Shown here: piece by piece, positions 15,301 to 25,537 of the stretch
Layout of the letters: each line of letters opens with the position of its first letter
Position numbering within the stretch: position 1 is the stretch's first letter
Assembly (NCBI GenBank): GCA_948470475.1
Contig: OX419339.1
Location: 1,426,501 to 1,490,500, forward strand
DNA: 64,000 nt
Direction of reading: 5' to 3'
Source: Galaxea fascicularis
Lineage: Eukaryota; Cnidaria; Anthozoa; Scleractinia; Euphylliidae
The notes under the pieces: model-generated
Told to the model about the DNA's origin: nothing
Seen by the model: the letters and a program-made list of their open reading frames with translations, nothing else
The model's database searches: none
Position numbers and translations under genes: made by a program

Positions 15301-18300
15301 GTTTCCCTTGGCGACGAGGTTCTTCGTGAGCCGCGACACTTGGGAAAGACTAACTGCACTGCTTCCCTTGGCGACGAGGTTCTTCGTGAGCCGCGACACT
15401 TGGGAAAGACTGACTGCACTGTTTCCCTTGGCGACGAGGTTCTTCGTGAGCCGCGACACTTGGGAAAGACTGACTGCACTGTTTCCCTTGGCGACGAGGT
15501 TCTTCGTGAGCCGCGACACTTGGGAAAGACTAACTGCACTGCTTCCCTTGGCGACGAGGTTCTTTGTGAGCCGCGACACTTGGGAAAGACTAACTGCACT
15601 GTTTCCCTTGGCGACGAGGTTCTTCGTGAGCCGCGACACTTGGGAAAGACTGACTGCACTGTTTCCCTTGGCGACGAGGTTCTTCGTGAGCCGCGACACT
15701 TGGGAAAGACTGACTGCACTGTTTCCCTTGGCGACGAGGTTCTTCGTGAGCCGCGACACTCGGGAAAGACTGACTGCACTGTTTCCCTTGGCGACGAGGT
15801 TCTTCGTGAGCCGCGACACTTGGGAGAGACTGACTGCACTGTTTCCCTTGGCGACGAGGTTCTTCGTGAGCCGCGACACTTGGAAAAGACTGACTGCACT
15901 GTTTCCCTTGGCGACGAGGTCATACATGTGTATGAGCCATTGCAAAATATATTCCTAGCATTGACAACTGGTATAATACCAAATGAGTCTGTTTTAGCTC
16001 CCTAATAACTTAACTTGAATGGATCTATTTGGAACACTCAGTATGTTCACTATCAACCTCAACCTGATGCCTTAAATCAAACTGTCATGTTGAATGGCCA
16101 CCAATGCTATAACACTGACATGGACAGTAATACTAACCCTAACACTAACCAGCAGGGATAGTCAGTTCAGCAAATGACAATGTTTGGGTTTTGGTATCAA
16201 GCTATGGTTGATAGTGGATTTTACATGTATGCTTAAATTTTTAATGAACATTGACTGTTTTTCATTTGGTTTTCAATTCATTTCAAGCCAAGCTCAAATT
16301 AATAAAGTAAACCAATGTAAAACTAGAAAAAAACATTGTGCATAAATCTAAAGTAAGCCTATTATAGATTGGTTTCCAGTAAAATGAATATGAATCTGTT
16401 TCCTTAATTTTGAATCACTCTCTCTTAATTAATATTTAGTGACTGTCCAAGCCATGACTACAAATAGATACATAAATAAATAAATAAATAAACTTGCAGT
16501 AAATATCAACAGAGCTTCTCTTTTTTGTCAACTGTATCTAAGTCAGTTGAAAGTGGGAAAGTGTTCTTTTGTTAGGGGAATGCTGGAGTAAGTGGAGAAA
16601 TCCCTTTCAGGATAGAGCAGATAGCAAACTCAACCCACACTGAGACAGGGGATCAAACCTGAGTACCAATAGCACTGCACCACCCCTGTTACCCACAAAT
16701 ATTGTTCTCTCAATAATGGATAACATAGTACGTTTCCATTACTGAAAGAAGTTAACCATAACTCGTCTATGTAGCATACTTCCCTTTTACATTTTTCTTT
16801 TCAGGTTTCCTTTAAAGGGAATTATTGCTTAGAAGAGGATCTCTCTGATACAGTAAATGGTAAGTTTTTAAGTAAGGAAGGTAAGACTGCTAAAGTCAAC
16901 TCAATGATGAAAAATACATTTCCTCCTAATAAGCCAGTTTGAATAATGAGAATACAAATAGTAAAATACCACAAACCCTCAGCAATGAACATCACACCCC
17001 TCCCACTCACTGTATATTCAAATCAACCAAATAATTTGTTCAAAGATGACCTTCATTTAAGTAAACAATAGAGAGAAAAACTGAAACCTGCTATGTATAC
17101 TGTAGCAACAAAATATGCACAAATAATTAATACTACTGTATTAAATATTTATTACTAAGAAAATTAAAATGATAAATCATAAAACTAGCCCACTCAAAGG
17201 AGTACCATTTCTAAAAATAGTTAACATTTGTGTGTTTTTTGTGGAGTGGTTGTAGGTGAAAATAATTTCATCCCAGTTTGAATCCTCCATCTCCCAACCC
17301 TAATAATTCAATAATTCATAATCCCTAGCCTGACAAGTTCGATGAACGATGAACACTTATTTGCAGGCTTGTATTATAGATAAAATAAAAAAACCCACTC
17401 AGAAGGTACTATTTCTACAGATGGCTCACAACAAGATGAGGAAGTTCTTGTGGCCCAACAGCAAGTGCAAGAAACAGTGCAACAACCTGTGCAGGAAATG
17501 CAAGAAACAGTGCAACAACCTGTGCAGGAAATGCAAGAAACAGTGCAACAACCTGTGCAGGAAGTGCAAGAACCCGTGCAACAACCTGCACAGGGAGTGC
17601 AACAACCCGTGCAGGAAGTGCAACAACATGATCATGGTAAGCATTAGTAAATACTTGTTATACTGTACATGTAGACATTGCCTATATGCAGAATGCTACT
17701 GAAGCATTTTCAGGTTGCCTTGTTATTTAGTCAAGAACAATATATTCTGGAAGAAGAACATTTAATATGTGTTTTATATGTATAGATGTCCCCCACATGC
17801 AGAGTGCTACAGTGTACTTGGTTCCCTGAAACCTTTTTCTAATTACCTTCACTAGTCATGTTGCAGGAAAACTGATTGATTACCAGAAAAAGGTAGTCTA
17901 GTACTGTGAAAGAATTGGTATCTTGTAGCATGGTATAAAATAGCTTAAAACAACAGACAAAAAGCACAGAAACTACAGATTGAATTAATTTTGAGAAAAG
18001 GGAAAACAAAGAAATAGATGAAGTAACTTAAGTGACTTTTTCAACAACAACAAAAAAAAGGCATGCTGCAAACAAAGGATGCTTCAAGGGATTTGCTCTA
18101 GGTCCACACAAATGGAATATCTGTCATTGCTTTAATTTCAATATAGTTTTAGGTTTCTGAATTTATGTATGTAATGGCTTAAGATATAGTTTACTGTTTT
18201 AGTTAATTTGTTATCTACATGTAAGAGGTGTTCCCGATAGCTAAATATTGCTGACACATTATCAAACATTCATCAACATTGTCAACCAAAATGAATTTCT

Positions 18301-18430
18301 TAAAACATCTCTTTAAACAGAAGAACCTCATTGTGAAGGACAAGAAAAGAGGAAAAGGAAAAAGAAAGACAAAAGAAAAACCAAACTGAGAAAGAAAGGA
18401 AAGAAAGACATGGATGGTGTAGGATTGTAG
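3321..18430 (+). CDS. UAS- and UBX-like domain protein, 23 exons, 800 residues
   Basis: Coding exons: 3321-3562, 3671-3804, 5184-5555, 6782-6817, 6957-7016, 7309-7422, 8187-8225, 8480-8521, 9028-9143, 9712-9803, 9960-10045, 10330-10422, 11007-11085, 11655-11742, 11940-11996, 12198-12254, 12647-12673, 13781-13906, 14021-14146, 14402-14437, 16805-16859, 17421-17636, 18321-18430. All junctions are GT..AG and every phase agrees, giving 2403 nt. Residues 1-125 form a basic globular start I cannot name; 126-249 are Ser/Thr-rich. Residues about 380-500 (CWQACESKRAIIAVLLNP, then DWFFWIAETCSADG) resemble the thioredoxin-fold UAS domain of FAF1/UBXD8. Residues 501-580 are charged and Gln-rich; about 588-662 (VTVVICQNNGNRLIRCF onward) resemble a UBX domain. 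The tail has an 11-residue Gln repeat (697-764) and a Lys/Arg-rich end. By analogy a p97/ubiquitin adaptor; that role is inferred. Alternative exons in the longer introns cannot be excluded. Confidence 0.72.
3905..4016. repeat. Short CAACATGTTG-rich inverted repeat
   Basis: In intron 2, GGCCAAACG at about 3932 and CGTTTGGCC at about 4004 face each other, with several copies of CAACATGTTG-like words between them. A longer direct repeat, TTACGGAGCGAATC, flanks the block at about 3873 and 4016. It looks like a small foldback element; family unknown. Confidence 0.4.
7608..8124. mobile_element. MITE-like element with about 40-bp terminal inverted repeats
   Basis: The ends match as inverted repeats: AAGCCCTGTTCAAACGG at the left and, on the other strand, AAGCCCTGATCAAATGG at the right, both continuing to GATGATAGTTG. 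The inside repeats ACTATCATCAACTATC-like words and has no reading frame. No clear target duplication. It lies in an intron of the UAS/UBX-like gene. Confidence 0.65.
13000..13310 (-). mobile_element. 5'-truncated LINE, C-terminal end and (AAAT)n tail
   Basis: On the minus strand a frame ending at the stop codon at 13193-13191 reads LEHKTPLPVSLIRSPSIF, then VFKKNLKNYLTDSRSVA, the usual end of a cnidarian CR1/L2-type reverse transcriptase. About 180 bp of untranslated DNA follows, then a (TAAA)n run at about 13000-13022, as expected for a LINE 3' tail. Only the last part of the element is present. Confidence 0.6.
14469..14859. mobile_element. MITE-like element with about 40-bp terminal inverted repeats
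   Basis: TTGACAATAATTATTATTCA at the left and its near inverse ending TTGTCAA at the right enclose 391 bp. Both ends share CACTGAAGTGGAGGTGAATA. The left end has six extra bases (ATTATT). No reading frame and no clear target duplication. Confidence 0.7.
15184..15920. repeat. 60-bp minisatellite, about 12 copies
   Basis: A 60-bp unit (beginning GACGAGGTTCTTCGTGAGCC) repeats about 12 times with few substitutions, inside the intron between exons 20 and 21 of the UAS/UBX-like gene. Because 60 is divisible by three and the unit is stop-free in several frames, four long open frames appear on the two strands (255-282 codons). They consist of one 20-residue unit each and have no other coding features, so I do not call them genes. 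Each unit holds GGGAAA..TTTCCC, a potential 6-bp hairpin stem. Confidence 0.95.
17455..17636 (+). repeat. 33-bp coding tandem repeat (Gln-rich)
   Basis: Within exon 22 of the UAS/UBX-like gene a 33-bp unit encoding QETVQQPVQEM is repeated about three times perfectly, then decays into QEPVQQPAQGVQQPVQEVQQ. The repeat is in frame in the chosen model, so length changes would keep the frame. Confidence 0.85.
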
Positions 18431-18538
18431 TAATTTCCAACTTTGACTTCATTCCAGGGCTGTGATAAAAGCTTTGTATATACACTGAAACTTGTTACTT
18501 TGTGCAGTAAATTAAAAAGTATTAGGGATTGCCCATGA

Positions 18539-18544
18539 AATAAA
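18539..18544 (+). promoter_or_regulatory. Candidate poly(A) signal AATAAA
   Basis: AATAAA lies 109 bp after the stop codon of the UAS/UBX-like gene. It is the first canonical signal downstream. Confidence 0.45.
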
Positions 18545-18639
18545 AATCCCATCGACAGTATTTTGGCTTTAACAGGTGATGATGGTTACAAATCTTTTAA
18601 TTACAGCTCTGGCTTTCACATTACTGCAGTTTTCAATAA

Positions 18640-18897
18640 CATGCGAACTCTGAAGTTCAAAAGCTAACTGACGTTTGCGCTTTTCGCTGTCGTCAATCAT
18701 CTTAGCGGACCTCATAGGAAACAGAAGTTTACTTCAACGAGTTCAAAAGGTCATGGTTTGTGATTGGTGATTGGTGGATTTCAATCCGTTTTGTGTGTTT
18801 CTGAATTTCAAGGTTCGTTCCTTGTGATCGAAATAATGATTGACGAGAGCGAAAAACATAATTGTTAAGGCGACTTTTGAACCTCAGAGTGTGCATG
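18640..18897. mobile_element. MITE-like element with about 60-bp terminal inverted repeats
   Basis: CATGCGAACTCTGAAGTTCA at the left pairs with the inverse of TGAACCTCAGAGTGTGCATG at the right, and the match continues inward to TTTTCGCTGTCGTCAATCAT. Total about 258 bp, no reading frame, no certain target duplication. Confidence 0.65.
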
Positions 18898-19196
18898 TTT
18901 TTGAAAAGCGCAGTAAGCAAACTAGGACAAAATGCTTAATCAAAATATTTGCCCTAAGGTGTTTGCCATAAAGGGGATGGGGTTAATTTTGAATTTGAAA
19001 TAAAATAATTAAGTATGGTTTTCTTTCACTGATCCAAAACTAAAAAGTTATGAACACAAAAGGTCCAACAGGCAAAAATTGCCAATGTAAATCCTTGTTT
19101 CAAAATCCATAGTTATATGTTATGATTAGCCCAAGTGGAAACATCTTTGTAGTTATTCTTCTGCTTGCTTCATAATATTGTAAATCAATCTTCCGA

Positions 19197-19650
19197 CTGC
19201 AATTGAATTCAGCAAGAAATAAATTTATGAAGCAAGTTACAAATGAATGACAACGCAATTTTCAATGCAGTAAATAATGTGTTCTAGTAAGGTTCGTTTT
19301 TACTGCAGCATTAATTACTTGATGGTTGGTATATGTTAGACTGTAAAAACTGGTATTTGCACATTGGTGGCTTTCCCTGACCAAGTTTGCAGGGATAAAC
19401 AACCCAATGAATAGAAATGTGTAATGCCCATTTTTGAATTATGACTGAAATATCCCTCAATAATCACTGAATAGGGAATGAATTCAGCAAGGAAGATCAA
19501 AACATTATGAAGCAAGTTACAAAATGTGGGACGGTGCAGTTTTCAATGCAGCAAATATGTATACTACTGAGGTTTAGTTTACACTGCAAAATTACTTGAT
19601 ATTTGGTTCTTTTAAGATCAAAAGATCAGAAAAACTGACATTTGTGCATT
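19197..19650 (+). repeat. Diverged direct duplication, about 170 bp twice
   Basis: Blocks at about 19205-19365 and 19480-19650 share order and sequence: GAATTCAGCAAG, ATGAAGCAAGTTACAAA, TTTTCAATGCAG, ATTACTTGAT and a common end near TTTGCACATTG / TTTGTGCATTG. Divergence is considerable, so the duplication is old. Confidence 0.6.
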
Positions 19651-19739
19651 GATTGTCCATTGATGATTGCGTTGACATTGTACAGACATGCCTTGGAAAA
19701 TTGTCCGATGAAATTACACTTGCTTACACTTACTTACTT

Positions 19740-20060
19740 ACTTAATTCTTGGTTTTCAACCACATTCGCTTTTTTCACCGATCCCATAATACAGTTCATT
19801 TTGGGTTGTATTTGCATTAAAACAATGGATAATCAGTTCACTGAAGCATGATACAGTCCCAAGAGTAAATAACTTGTATTGTTTTTATGTAAAGAACCGC
19901 CCAAAACGTGTTGCATTATGGGATCGTGAAAACAGTCAATGACAGGGTGGCCATGTTGGGGTCAAAACAATAGAAAATTCTTTTGGAGAATTTACATAAA
20001 AATAGATTTTAGTTCCCAGTGGAGAGAAAGGACCACCAACATGGCCACCATGATATCAAT
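19740..20060 (-). repeat. Dispersed GGCCATGTTGG element, copy related to 58.6-58.95 kb
   Basis: Shares CAACATGG, TCAAAACAATAGAAAA, TTTACATAAAAATAGA and AGTTCCCAGTGGAGAGAAAG, in inverse orientation, with two copies at 58.6-58.95 kb. GGTGGCCATGTTGG and CCAACATGGCCACC face each other within it. A non-coding interspersed family. Confidence 0.6.
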
Positions 20061-20419
20061 TGCAAACCAGAAATTATTTAGTAGGCATGAACTCTAAAAT
20101 CACTGTCCTTAAAGGAAGTACTCCAGTCGAATATAAATTTTCTTGTGAAACATTTATTTATGCACAAAATGACAGTGAATACTGATTATGATGGAAACTG
20201 CTTTTAACAATAAGGAAAGAGTTTTGCATGTTATCTAGAAATACACGCTAACTTTTCATATGTGTTCTGATTTTGGAACTCTTTAATGTTCTGCTTCAGG
20301 GTTAATGTTACACTCACGTTATGATTATATTTAAACAACAACTTTAGTATGTGTTAACTGAATAAACGTACAATTTAAAACACATAACAATTGAGTTGAG
20401 TTGTTTTGAGTTTGACGAG

Positions 20420-20490
20420 GCTAGGTCACTGTGCTACAGATAAATAAAGAACAAGGCTAGGTCACTGTGCAACAGATAAATAAAGAACAC
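20420..20490 (+). repeat. 36-bp tandem duplication
   Basis: AGGCTAGGTCACTGTGC followed by (T/A)ACAGATAAATAAAGAAC occurs twice head to tail with one substitution. Confidence 0.8.
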
Positions 20491-21094
20491 CTAAAGTGTC
20501 TCCTAGCCTTTGTCACTAGGCGAAAATGTTGTTTTATCGAGGGGAAAGTTTTGGCGTAGTTTATTTCTTTGTAGCACAGTGACCTGTACTCTGACCTGTG
20601 GAACGTGACCTGTTATGAAGACCCATAGGTCTGATAACAAAATAATCCTTCTAAGATGAAGAAATGAACCCAATCTTTCTGTTTGCTTCTCCCCTGATAC
20701 ACATCTCCCTGTCATTCTTTACACGCAGTGGTACATAAGGCGACTGGTTGACACCAGCGAAAAAAAATAAACTTGAGTTATTAAGCTTAAGTAGTCAGAA
20801 AAGTACCAAGGTGTAACAATTGGCCAAATTTAATCTTTAAGATAACTTTTCAATAGTCTTACCTCTGCTAAAGTTGCTTGTCAACACTTAGCATGCGTGC
20901 CTTTCTCGCGGATGCGATCCAATAAAAAAATTAAAGAAGTGGAGGAAAGTTATCAATACAATATCCCATAACGAAATTGTAATGTTCCCCACTCGGCAAA
21001 TTTTTCTCTTGAACGTTAGCGCGATTTAGGTGTCTGGGACGAGAGAACTCGGCACCAGTTTCCGCTCGACAAGAGAGATCCGTGTACAATCAGT

Positions 21095-21215
21095 ACTTCA
21101 ACTCGAGTACGAGTCGGATCCTTTGGATCAACCCCTTAAATCGAATCGAGCTCGAATACTACAACACGAGTACGAGTCGGCCTTTCGGACAACCCCTTAA
21201 ATCGAGCACGACATG
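21095..21215 (+). repeat. About 70-bp tandem duplication
   Basis: CGAGTACGAGTCGG, a short variable stretch, then ACAACCCCTTAAATCGA or CAACCCCTTAAATCGA occurs twice in succession. GAGCTCGA-type words recur on both sides. Confidence 0.6.
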
Positions 21216-21345
21216 TCATAACCGAGCTCGATTAGAGTCGACGGTAATCGAGCTCGAGTTGTATCCGTACAGGGATTGCAACTCGTACTAGGATTTCTGT
21301 ACTCGTATACGGTTACGCGGAAAAGTAAATTGATCCAAAACCGGT

Positions 21346-21545
21346 GGGTCTTCGTTTTAGACCAGTGGGTCTTCGTTTTAGATCACAGGGTCTTCGTTTT
21401 AGACCAGTGGGTCTTCGTTTTAGACCACAGAGTCTTCGTTTTAGACTACAGGGTCTTCGTTTTAGACTACAGGGTCTTCGTTTTAGACCAGTGGGTCTTC
21501 GTTTTAGACTAGTGGGTCTTCGGTCTTCGGTCTTCGTTTTTGGGT
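21346..21545 (+). repeat. 24-bp minisatellite, about 8 copies
   Basis: GGGTCTTCGTTTTAGACCA with a variable end (GT or CA) repeats every 24 bp about eight times and ends in shorter GGTCTTC units. Open frames across it are by-products of the multiple-of-three unit. Confidence 0.9.
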
Positions 21546-21969
21546 CTTCGTTTTCGACACACCCGTCACCAGAGTTTTGTCGAGGGATGTTACACACATT
21601 TTCCCCAATTCCCGAATGTTGACTATATTTTGAAAACGAAGTTGTCGCGACATTTTTCTTTAGCCGATTCTTGGTTTTCACGTCACGTCATAAAAAAGCT
21701 AAAATTCAAAAGTAAAGAGACTTTTCCATTTTTAGCTTCATCACGTAAAAGATATTTTAGAAATGTATCTGCTTGCATGTTTTCAGCTCGGAAGCGTGCT
21801 TTGTTTTGAAAGTAGAGCAGTTTGAATTTTAGATTTTCTCACTGTGGGTGACATAAAGATGTCTGTGAATGATGCATATGAAAGAAATCATATGTGAACT
21901 GCGGATATGAAATCAAATGAAGAATGATCGTCGCAGTTGTGATCGCAATTTTTGCAATTGCGTAAAGAA

Positions 21970-22076
21970 GCCTGAAAAAAATTCAGGACTTCAACGGGGC
22001 TTGAACCCGTGACCTCGCGATTCCGGTGCGATGCTCTACCAACTGAGCTGTGAAGCCACTGACGTTGGGAGCAGGT
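21970..22076 (-). repeat. tRNA-derived repeat (SINE-like or tRNA pseudogene)
   Basis: On the minus strand from 22057 to 21987 there is a tRNA-like fold: acceptor GGCTTCA with TGAAGTC, a D arm GCTCAGTTGGTAGAGC (A box) and GGGTTCAAGCC (B box). The anticodon arm is imperfect and position 33 is not T, so it is unlikely to be a working tRNA. It is followed by CCTGAA(T)nTTCAGG, a small hairpin. A second, internally deleted copy sits at 36.84-36.96 kb in the same orientation with the same flanks, which argues for a dispersed repeat. Confidence 0.7.
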
Positions 22077-22459
22077 CAACAGCGGTAGCACTTTGATACA
22101 ACGTACAAAATAACTTGAAGGAGAGATGACCTGTTTGCATAGATTGGTCTCGTCTTGCTCTGCCCCGTAGGTCAGCAGCTATGCAAACACTTAAAGCTAT
22201 TTGACACCTGCCATACGTACTGTTCGTAGTAGATCATCACAATATGATCTTTACAGTTAATTGAGTAACTTGGGATTGACAGATGACAAATGGCACTATT
22301 ATCTCCACACAAAGGTACCATTGTTTTCAGTGATCGGTTATATCTGGCCCCAGTATCAGATCACTCACAAACTGCCAGAAGTCTCTGAGCAGTAACACTG
22401 TAAAGAAATCCAGCGACCTCGGTTCTCCGCGAAGACAGCGACAGTCCCAAACTGGACTG

Positions 22460-23883
22460 ATGGCTGGCATCCCTGCTGGTATCTTCCTTTGGCTGTGTCT
22501 GTGCAGTTCACTGAATTGTCAGCAGTTACCTACAAGTGCAAATGGAGCGGTAAGGTTCTCATTTATTGCACTGTGTAAAGCACAGAAGCATGTTCTGTAA
22601 ACCTCATTAAGGAGAGTTGATCTGCGTGACTTGTTCAAAATGTCGAAATTCAGTTGGAATGTGGGTGTATTCACGCCTGAAAAACCTCAATACACCCTCT
22701 ACTCCCAGCTTTTGTTATAAAACAACAAAAGGCGTCCACTGCTGGTCCTCTTTACCTAAAGACAGAGTAACTCTTCTACTTTATTTACAGAAAAAGCAAC
22801 GTGACCAGACATGCCCTGTAACATGTTCCATTCAAGGTCCCTCGGGACCTGCGGGCACTCCGGGTACACCTGGAACACCCGGAACTCCCTCATCCCCCGG
22901 AATTCCCGGACGTGACGGTAGAGATGGTTCGAAAGGAGAGGCAGGACCCCCTGGTCATAAAGGCGAACGCGGTGACGAGGGATTCAAACGGAGGTGGAAG
23001 CAATGCGTATGGAACCTGGATACAACCGGTGTTTCCAAAGACAACGGAAAGATTCACGTGAGGGTCGTATGATTTATCTTTACCGAATATGCCCTTCATT
23101 TCTTTCCTTTCTGCCACAGTGAACGTATGATTATAGAGATCAAACTATTGTTCTTGGTAAGATCTGTGTGAACATTCACCAGAGGGAATACTGACCTACG
23201 CACAAACATGATATATACGGGAAATATTTGATAGCATTTAGTATGTTAGCGTTAGCTTTTCTTGTAGACATTCGTTCGTATCAGAATATTATTTCATATT
23301 CAAATTAATTTCTTTTTTATGTTGTCTAAAGTAGAGAGATAAATACCTAGATTTGAATATTTTTGAGACAAAACGTGCTGTGGTATATAACAGTTCCCTT
23401 TCAACTTTCGACCAGAACTGATTAAATCATCTCACAGCACCGTAGAATACTAAGCATTTCAATGGAAACTGATGTCCTGCGTCCAGATAAAAACACTTAC
23501 ATGTAGTAACGCAAATTGTTAATCTCTTTAAGGAATGCGAGTTCATCAAGAACAGCAGCGACACGTATCTTCGAGTAGTTTACATGGGAAACACTCGAAT
23601 AGCAAGCTGTACAGGCTGCTGCAAGAGATGGTACTTCACTTTCAACGACGCAGAGTGTCGTTCTCCAGCTACTATTGACGGCGTTGTTTACCACGGCAGC
23701 AACATTAACATTCACCGCTCAGCTAACATTGAAGGCTATTGCGGTGGAATATATCGCGGGAAAGTACGCGTTGGTTTCCATTTGGAGAATTGTAAGTCGT
23801 ATAGCGTCAGCGCTGATGCTCACACGAGCTGGAATTCAATAAGCAGGATTATTGTGGAAGAGGTCGAGCCTCCAATTTCTTAA
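22460..23883 (+). CDS. CTHRC1: CTHRC1-like secreted collagen triple-helix repeat protein, 235 residues
   Basis: Three exons join in phase 0: 22460-22549, 22791-23057 and 23533-23883 (TAA). Residues 1-20 form a signal peptide (Met, then hydrophobic IFLWLCLC). Residues 46-96 are 17 collagen-type triplets, GPS GPA GTP onward, with one break where Gly is replaced (SSP). The globular C-terminal domain starts at WKQCVWNL and carries the family's cysteine pattern, including CTGCCKRWYFTFNDAEC, IEGYCGGI and a WNSISRIIVEEV end. Vertebrate CTHRC1 is a secreted matrix protein of about 243 residues that modulates Wnt and TGF-beta signalling; the length and layout here fit. Corals carry several such genes, so one-to-one orthology is not implied. 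The gene looks intact. The outer arm of the fluorescent-protein duplication begins about 370 bp downstream. Confidence 0.88.
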
Positions 23884-24253
23884 AAAAGCTTTAATTTTCT
23901 TACTGGTTAGATCGGATTAAATGAAATCTGATAATGTGTTTAACAAAAGTTGCGAAACTCATGTAAGGGGATTATCATTTTCACTTGCCTTTACTTTAAA
24001 GGGGGGCTCACAATAGCTTCCAGAACTCCCGGGCAGAACTCAAACGATGATGGAATGATCACTGAGTGGTAATAGTTTGCTTTAGCAATAATGTAATTTG
24101 TTAAAAAGATCCGAATTATGCCTAAAGTTGTTGAATCTCAACCCCTATGTTTGACTATTAAAATGCGATCAACGCGTCAAGATTGTTCTTATCGTTATGT
24201 TAAGTTAAAATTGGTACATCCTTCGCTTTCCTAAACTGTTATCCTCTACGTAT

Positions 24254-24512
24254 GACTGATTCACAGGTTACACTGTCGCCTTACTGAGAGGGTATTTCGA
24301 ACTGGCTGGGCCTATTTTTGATGAACTTGTGATAACTAGTTGACACAGTTTGACGTTTCAATTTTGTTTTTTTTTAATTTAGTGCTAATTATGCCCTTTT
24401 GTAGCCGAGGTAAGTGAGACGTGCGTGTCCCTATTACAACCGAGATTTTATCATATTTATAGTCGCCTTCCAGGTGGACCATTCTAACCGAGAGTACGTA
24501 CTCCCACAAGAC
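24254..24512. repeat. Left arm of inverted duplication, outer part
   Basis: Matches the inverse of about 41515-41728: GATTCACAGGTTACACTGTC, AGTGCTAATTATGCCCTTTT, and GGTGGACCATTCTAACCGAG all recur on the opposite strand there. The match breaks after CCCACAAGAC at 24512 and resumes at about 27614. Confidence 0.85.
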
Positions 24513-24991
24513 AAAACTACGCAATCCCGCCGTAGTTTTGGAAGGTTTAAGGTCTTAAATTAAAGCAGAACAAAGTTGCAGAGTGAGTCCAAATATTGCG
24601 GCCTGTTAATTGCCCGGTTTGCGAGGGAAAGGCTCGGAGAAATCTAAGCATAAGGGCTAGACGATGAGCCCAAGTTAAGTTAAGTTAAGGTTACTGCAAA
24701 CGTTCCAGGGCTAGTTTTGGCCAAAAAAAATATTTTTCGCCGAAAGAAAGGTCATTATTAAAGCTAACATATTCCGAAAAAATGAAAATAAAATCTCAAA
24801 TCGCGCGCGAGTTATTGAGAAAAAGAGATTTTTCAATAAAGTTAATAAACCGTCAAGGTGTCATAATCCCCAGAAGGCGTGAACTCCCCTGCGAGTTTTT
24901 CGCGGCAACGGTCCTATTTCAACTAATTAGCATTTTTTGTTTACACTCGAGTGCTCTTGTTCTTGTGGCGATCGAAATCATTTTCGTCGAC

Positions 24992-25537
24992 ATGAAACGT
25001 TCAAGGAAAGAGAAAAGTCCTTGGGTTAAAACTAAAACAAAAACGGGACCCAAAAAGAAGAAAAGTGGCGAATTTGGGGATGAAAAGAAGAAAATTATCG
25101 CAGACACTGACAAGGGCTCGTGGTTTGATCCGCCTTCACAGCTCTGCGAAAAGAAATCTGGCGATGAACAGTGTAGTACTTCAACCGAAAGTGTAGTGGG
25201 TATCAGTAGAAAAAAAATAATGGGAACGAACTTGCCAGAAAAAAGAAAAGTTATGAGAGAGCCACTTCCAATAACAAGCCAGGATTATTCTTCGTCGTCG
25301 GATTTGTTTTTGTTTTCCCCATTTGATGACTATCCTGCCCTAGTAAGCGTGCGTGCAGAAAACGTGACCAAAACTATAACTTTCCCGCGAAGCTCTTGTG
25401 AACGCCGGGGGTTCCGTTATTTCATTGGCTGGCGGCTTTTCATGTTGACATATCTCTCTGATAAGGCGTGCCATGTTTACAAATCTTTGGAGGGCGAAAA
25501 CTCGCATTCGTTTTTCGAAAGCGTCCTTCCTCTTTAA
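24992..25537 (+). CDS. Hypothetical Lys/Arg-rich reading frame
   Basis: Open for 181 residues from the ATG at 24992 (MKRSRKEKSPWVKTKTKTG), and in frame with an upstream ATG at 24782. The first 50 residues are strongly basic, the middle is Ser/Thr-rich, the end (RRGFRYFIGWRLFMLTYLSD) is hydrophobic-aromatic. I recognise no family. It lies in the segment absent from the other arm, so it may belong to a transposon. The upstream extension from 24782 looks non-coding. Could be a chance frame. Confidence 0.25.
   Translation: MKRSRKEKSPWVKTKTKTGPKKKKSGEFGDEKKKIIADTDKGSWFDPPSQLCEKKSGDEQCSTSTESVVGISRKKIMGTNLPEKRKVMREPLPITSQDYSSSSDLFLFSPFDDYPALVSVRAENVTKTITFPRSSCERRGFRYFIGWRLFMLTYLSDKACHVYKSLEGENSHSFFESVLPL

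Noticed and set aside
15132..16005. Four long repetitive reading frames (255-282 codons) on both strands
   Set aside because: They are the same 60-bp minisatellite read in frames without stops; no splice sites, no domain, and mutually overlapping.
17349..17702. Cys/Lys-rich frame (KCKKQCNNLCRKCKK) across exon 22
   Set aside because: Out of frame with the supported exon; produced by the Gln-codon repeat.
21276..21681. Arg- or Phe/Arg-rich repeat frames on both strands
   Set aside because: By-products of the 24-bp minisatellite.
21888..22091. Frame containing SSVGRASHRNREVTGSSPV
   Set aside because: This is the translation of a tRNA-like sequence, a known annotation artefact.
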